Assembly (NCBI RefSeq): GCF_004345565.1
Contig: NZ_SLWA01000001.1
Coordinates: 591,892-655,891, forward strand
Length of the DNA stretch: 64,000 bases
From: Flavobacterium circumlabens
Lineage (GTDB): Bacteria > Bacteroidota > Bacteroidia > Flavobacteriales > Flavobacteriaceae
Reading direction: 5' to 3'
Within the stretch, counting starts at the first letter, position 1. The number at the start of each line of letters is the position of its first letter. The position numbers were made by a program, and so were the translations under genes. Under the pieces are notes generated by a model that worked only from the letters and a program-made list of their open reading frames with translations, had not been told where the DNA came from and ran no database searches. Below are positions 63,190 to 64,000 of the stretch, piece by piece.

Positions 63190-64000
63190 ATGAATTTTCA
63201 ATCCAAAAAAGCATTGCTTAAAGTTTCTTTAAGCAAAACAGTTGCCTTATGTCTTTTTGTTTGTGCCAATGCCCTATGGGTTCAGGCACAAGAGATCACT
63301 TCTCCTGACAAAAACCTTTCTTTAAAATTTGAAGTAAAAGAGGGCGGAATTCCTTCTTACCAATTATCATATAAACAAAAACCAGTTATTAAACCAAGTT
63401 CTTTGGGATTAGAACTGCAAAATCTGCCTTCGTTTCTCGATGGTTTTACCATCACAAATACAGTACAATCCTCAGTTGATGATATTTGGAATCCTGTTTT
63501 AGGTGAAGAAAAGACAATACGCAATAACTACAATGAGCTGGTTGTGACTTTATCCCAGGCGAAAAATAACAACAGATATATTCGAATCCGTTTTAGATTA
63601 TTCAATGACGGTTTAGGATTCAGATACGAATTTCCAAAGCAAAATGATTTGAATTATTTTGTGATTAAAGAAGAACGTTCTGAATTTAACCTGGCCGGAA
63701 ATCATAAAATTTTCTGGATCCCGGGAGATTATGATACCAATGAATATGCATACACTACTTCGAAAATTTCTGAAATTCCGTCGTTGATGAAAAAGGCTAC
63801 TATTGACATCAACTCACAATGGCCCATAAAAGAACTATCAGTACAGACACCCTCTATGATGAAATCTGATGATGGTTTATACATTAACATTCACGAAGCC
63901 GGTTTAATCAATTATCCTGCCATGTATCTTGAAGTTGATGCTGCGACTAATAAAATGCGCAGTCATTTAGCACCTGATGCGGTGGGAAATAAAGGTTACA
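63190..64000 (+). CDS. Glycoside hydrolase family 97 (SusB-like), N-terminal part, cut by window end
   Basis: I translated this frame to the window edge without a stop (about 270 residues). It starts MNFQSKKALLKV, has a signal peptide ending WVQAQ, then the GH97 N-terminal beta-sandwich: ITSPDKNLSLKFEV, SSLGLELQNLP, DIWNPVLGEEKTIRNNYNEL, IRFRLFNDGLGFRYEFP and the WIPGDYDTNEYAYTTSK block. GH97 enzymes are exo-acting alpha-glucosidases (inverting) or alpha-galactosidases (retaining). The catalytic TIM barrel lies outside, so specificity cannot be set; alpha-glucosidase is favoured by context. It follows GH13 by 51 bases on the same strand. Confidence 0.9.
   Translation, partial: MNFQSKKALLKVSLSKTVALCLFVCANALWVQAQEITSPDKNLSLKFEVKEGGIPSYQLSYKQKPVIKPSSLGLELQNLPSFLDGFTITNTVQSSVDDIWNPVLGEEKTIRNNYNELVVTLSQAKNNNRYIRIRFRLFNDGLGFRYEFPKQNDLNYFVIKEERSEFNLAGNHKIFWIPGDYDTNEYAYTTSKISEIPSLMKKATIDINSQWPIKELSVQTPSMMKSDDGLYINIHEAGLINYPAMYLEVDAATNKMRSHLAPDAVGNKGY

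Noticed and set aside
1..64000. CRISPR array, prophage, insertion sequence or RNA genes
   Set aside because: No evenly spaced identical repeats, integrase, transposase, phage structural genes or recognisable tRNA/rRNA sequence were found on reading both strands.

Overview
The window is a low-GC bacterial chromosome segment from the phylum Bacteroidota, most likely Flavobacterium or a close relative. The reasons are: recurrent TAnnTTTG promoter -7 elements and almost no Shine-Dalgarno sequences; a SusC/SusD/SusE outer-membrane glycan system with an ECF sigma/FecR pair; a C-terminal type IX secretion sorting domain on a pectate lyase; and a complex I operon with the short flavobacterial-type NuoG. 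No rRNA, tRNA, CRISPR array, prophage, transposase or replication origin was seen.

Layout. 1-0.7 kb: end of a CHAT-domain (caspase-like) membrane protein overlapped by a retropepsin-like aspartic protease gene. 0.7-9.1 kb (minus strand): a TetA-type MFS exporter, then a TetR-TolC-adaptor-RND efflux operon and an upstream YceI gene. The tetR and yceI promoters carry the same inverted repeat at the same distance from the -7 element. 9.2-13 kb: a short-chain prenyl diphosphate synthase and small or unknown proteins, one flanked by inverted repeats. 13-17.7 kb: sucA and sucB (2-oxoglutarate dehydrogenase E1 and E2) with a small secreted protein gene between them. 17.9-22.6 kb: a TonB-dependent siderophore receptor, two small membrane proteins and a PepSY membrane protein, an iron-acquisition operon. 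22.8-26.8 kb: a MORN-like protein, a TlpA-type thioredoxin, aspS and a cold-shock protein. 27-40.5 kb: all fourteen nuo genes, nuoA to nuoN. 40.6-52.5 kb: a Bax-inhibitor-1 family protein, a secreted pectate lyase with a LacI-type palindrome in its promoter spacer, piperideine-6-carboxylate dehydrogenase, a cyclic-nucleotide phosphodiesterase, 3-hydroxyanthranilate dioxygenase, a secreted nuclease/phosphatase-fold protein, a serine hydrolase, an LD-carboxypeptidase and YraN. 52.5-53.3 kb: a protein that looks like an HTH plus ACT-domain regulator. 53.6-64 kb: an alpha-glucan (starch/maltodextrin) utilisation locus with ECF sigma, FecR, an STN-bearing SusC, SusD, SusE, GH13 and the start of a GH97 enzyme cut by the window edge.

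How it works together. Respiration is served by the nuo operon and the 2-oxoglutarate dehydrogenase genes. The sus-like locus should bind alpha-glucan at the surface (SusD/SusE), import it through SusC, signal its presence by the STN domain to FecR and the sigma factor, and hydrolyse it with GH13 and GH97 enzymes. The iron operon should import a ferric siderophore across the outer membrane and process it at the inner membrane.

The least-explained structure lies between genes. Several gaps, including three inside the nuo operon, contain short-word, low-complexity DNA whose two ends are inverted repeats of each other. Other points to check are the shared tetR/yceI operators, the CHAT-retropepsin overlap, and the HTH-ACT protein.
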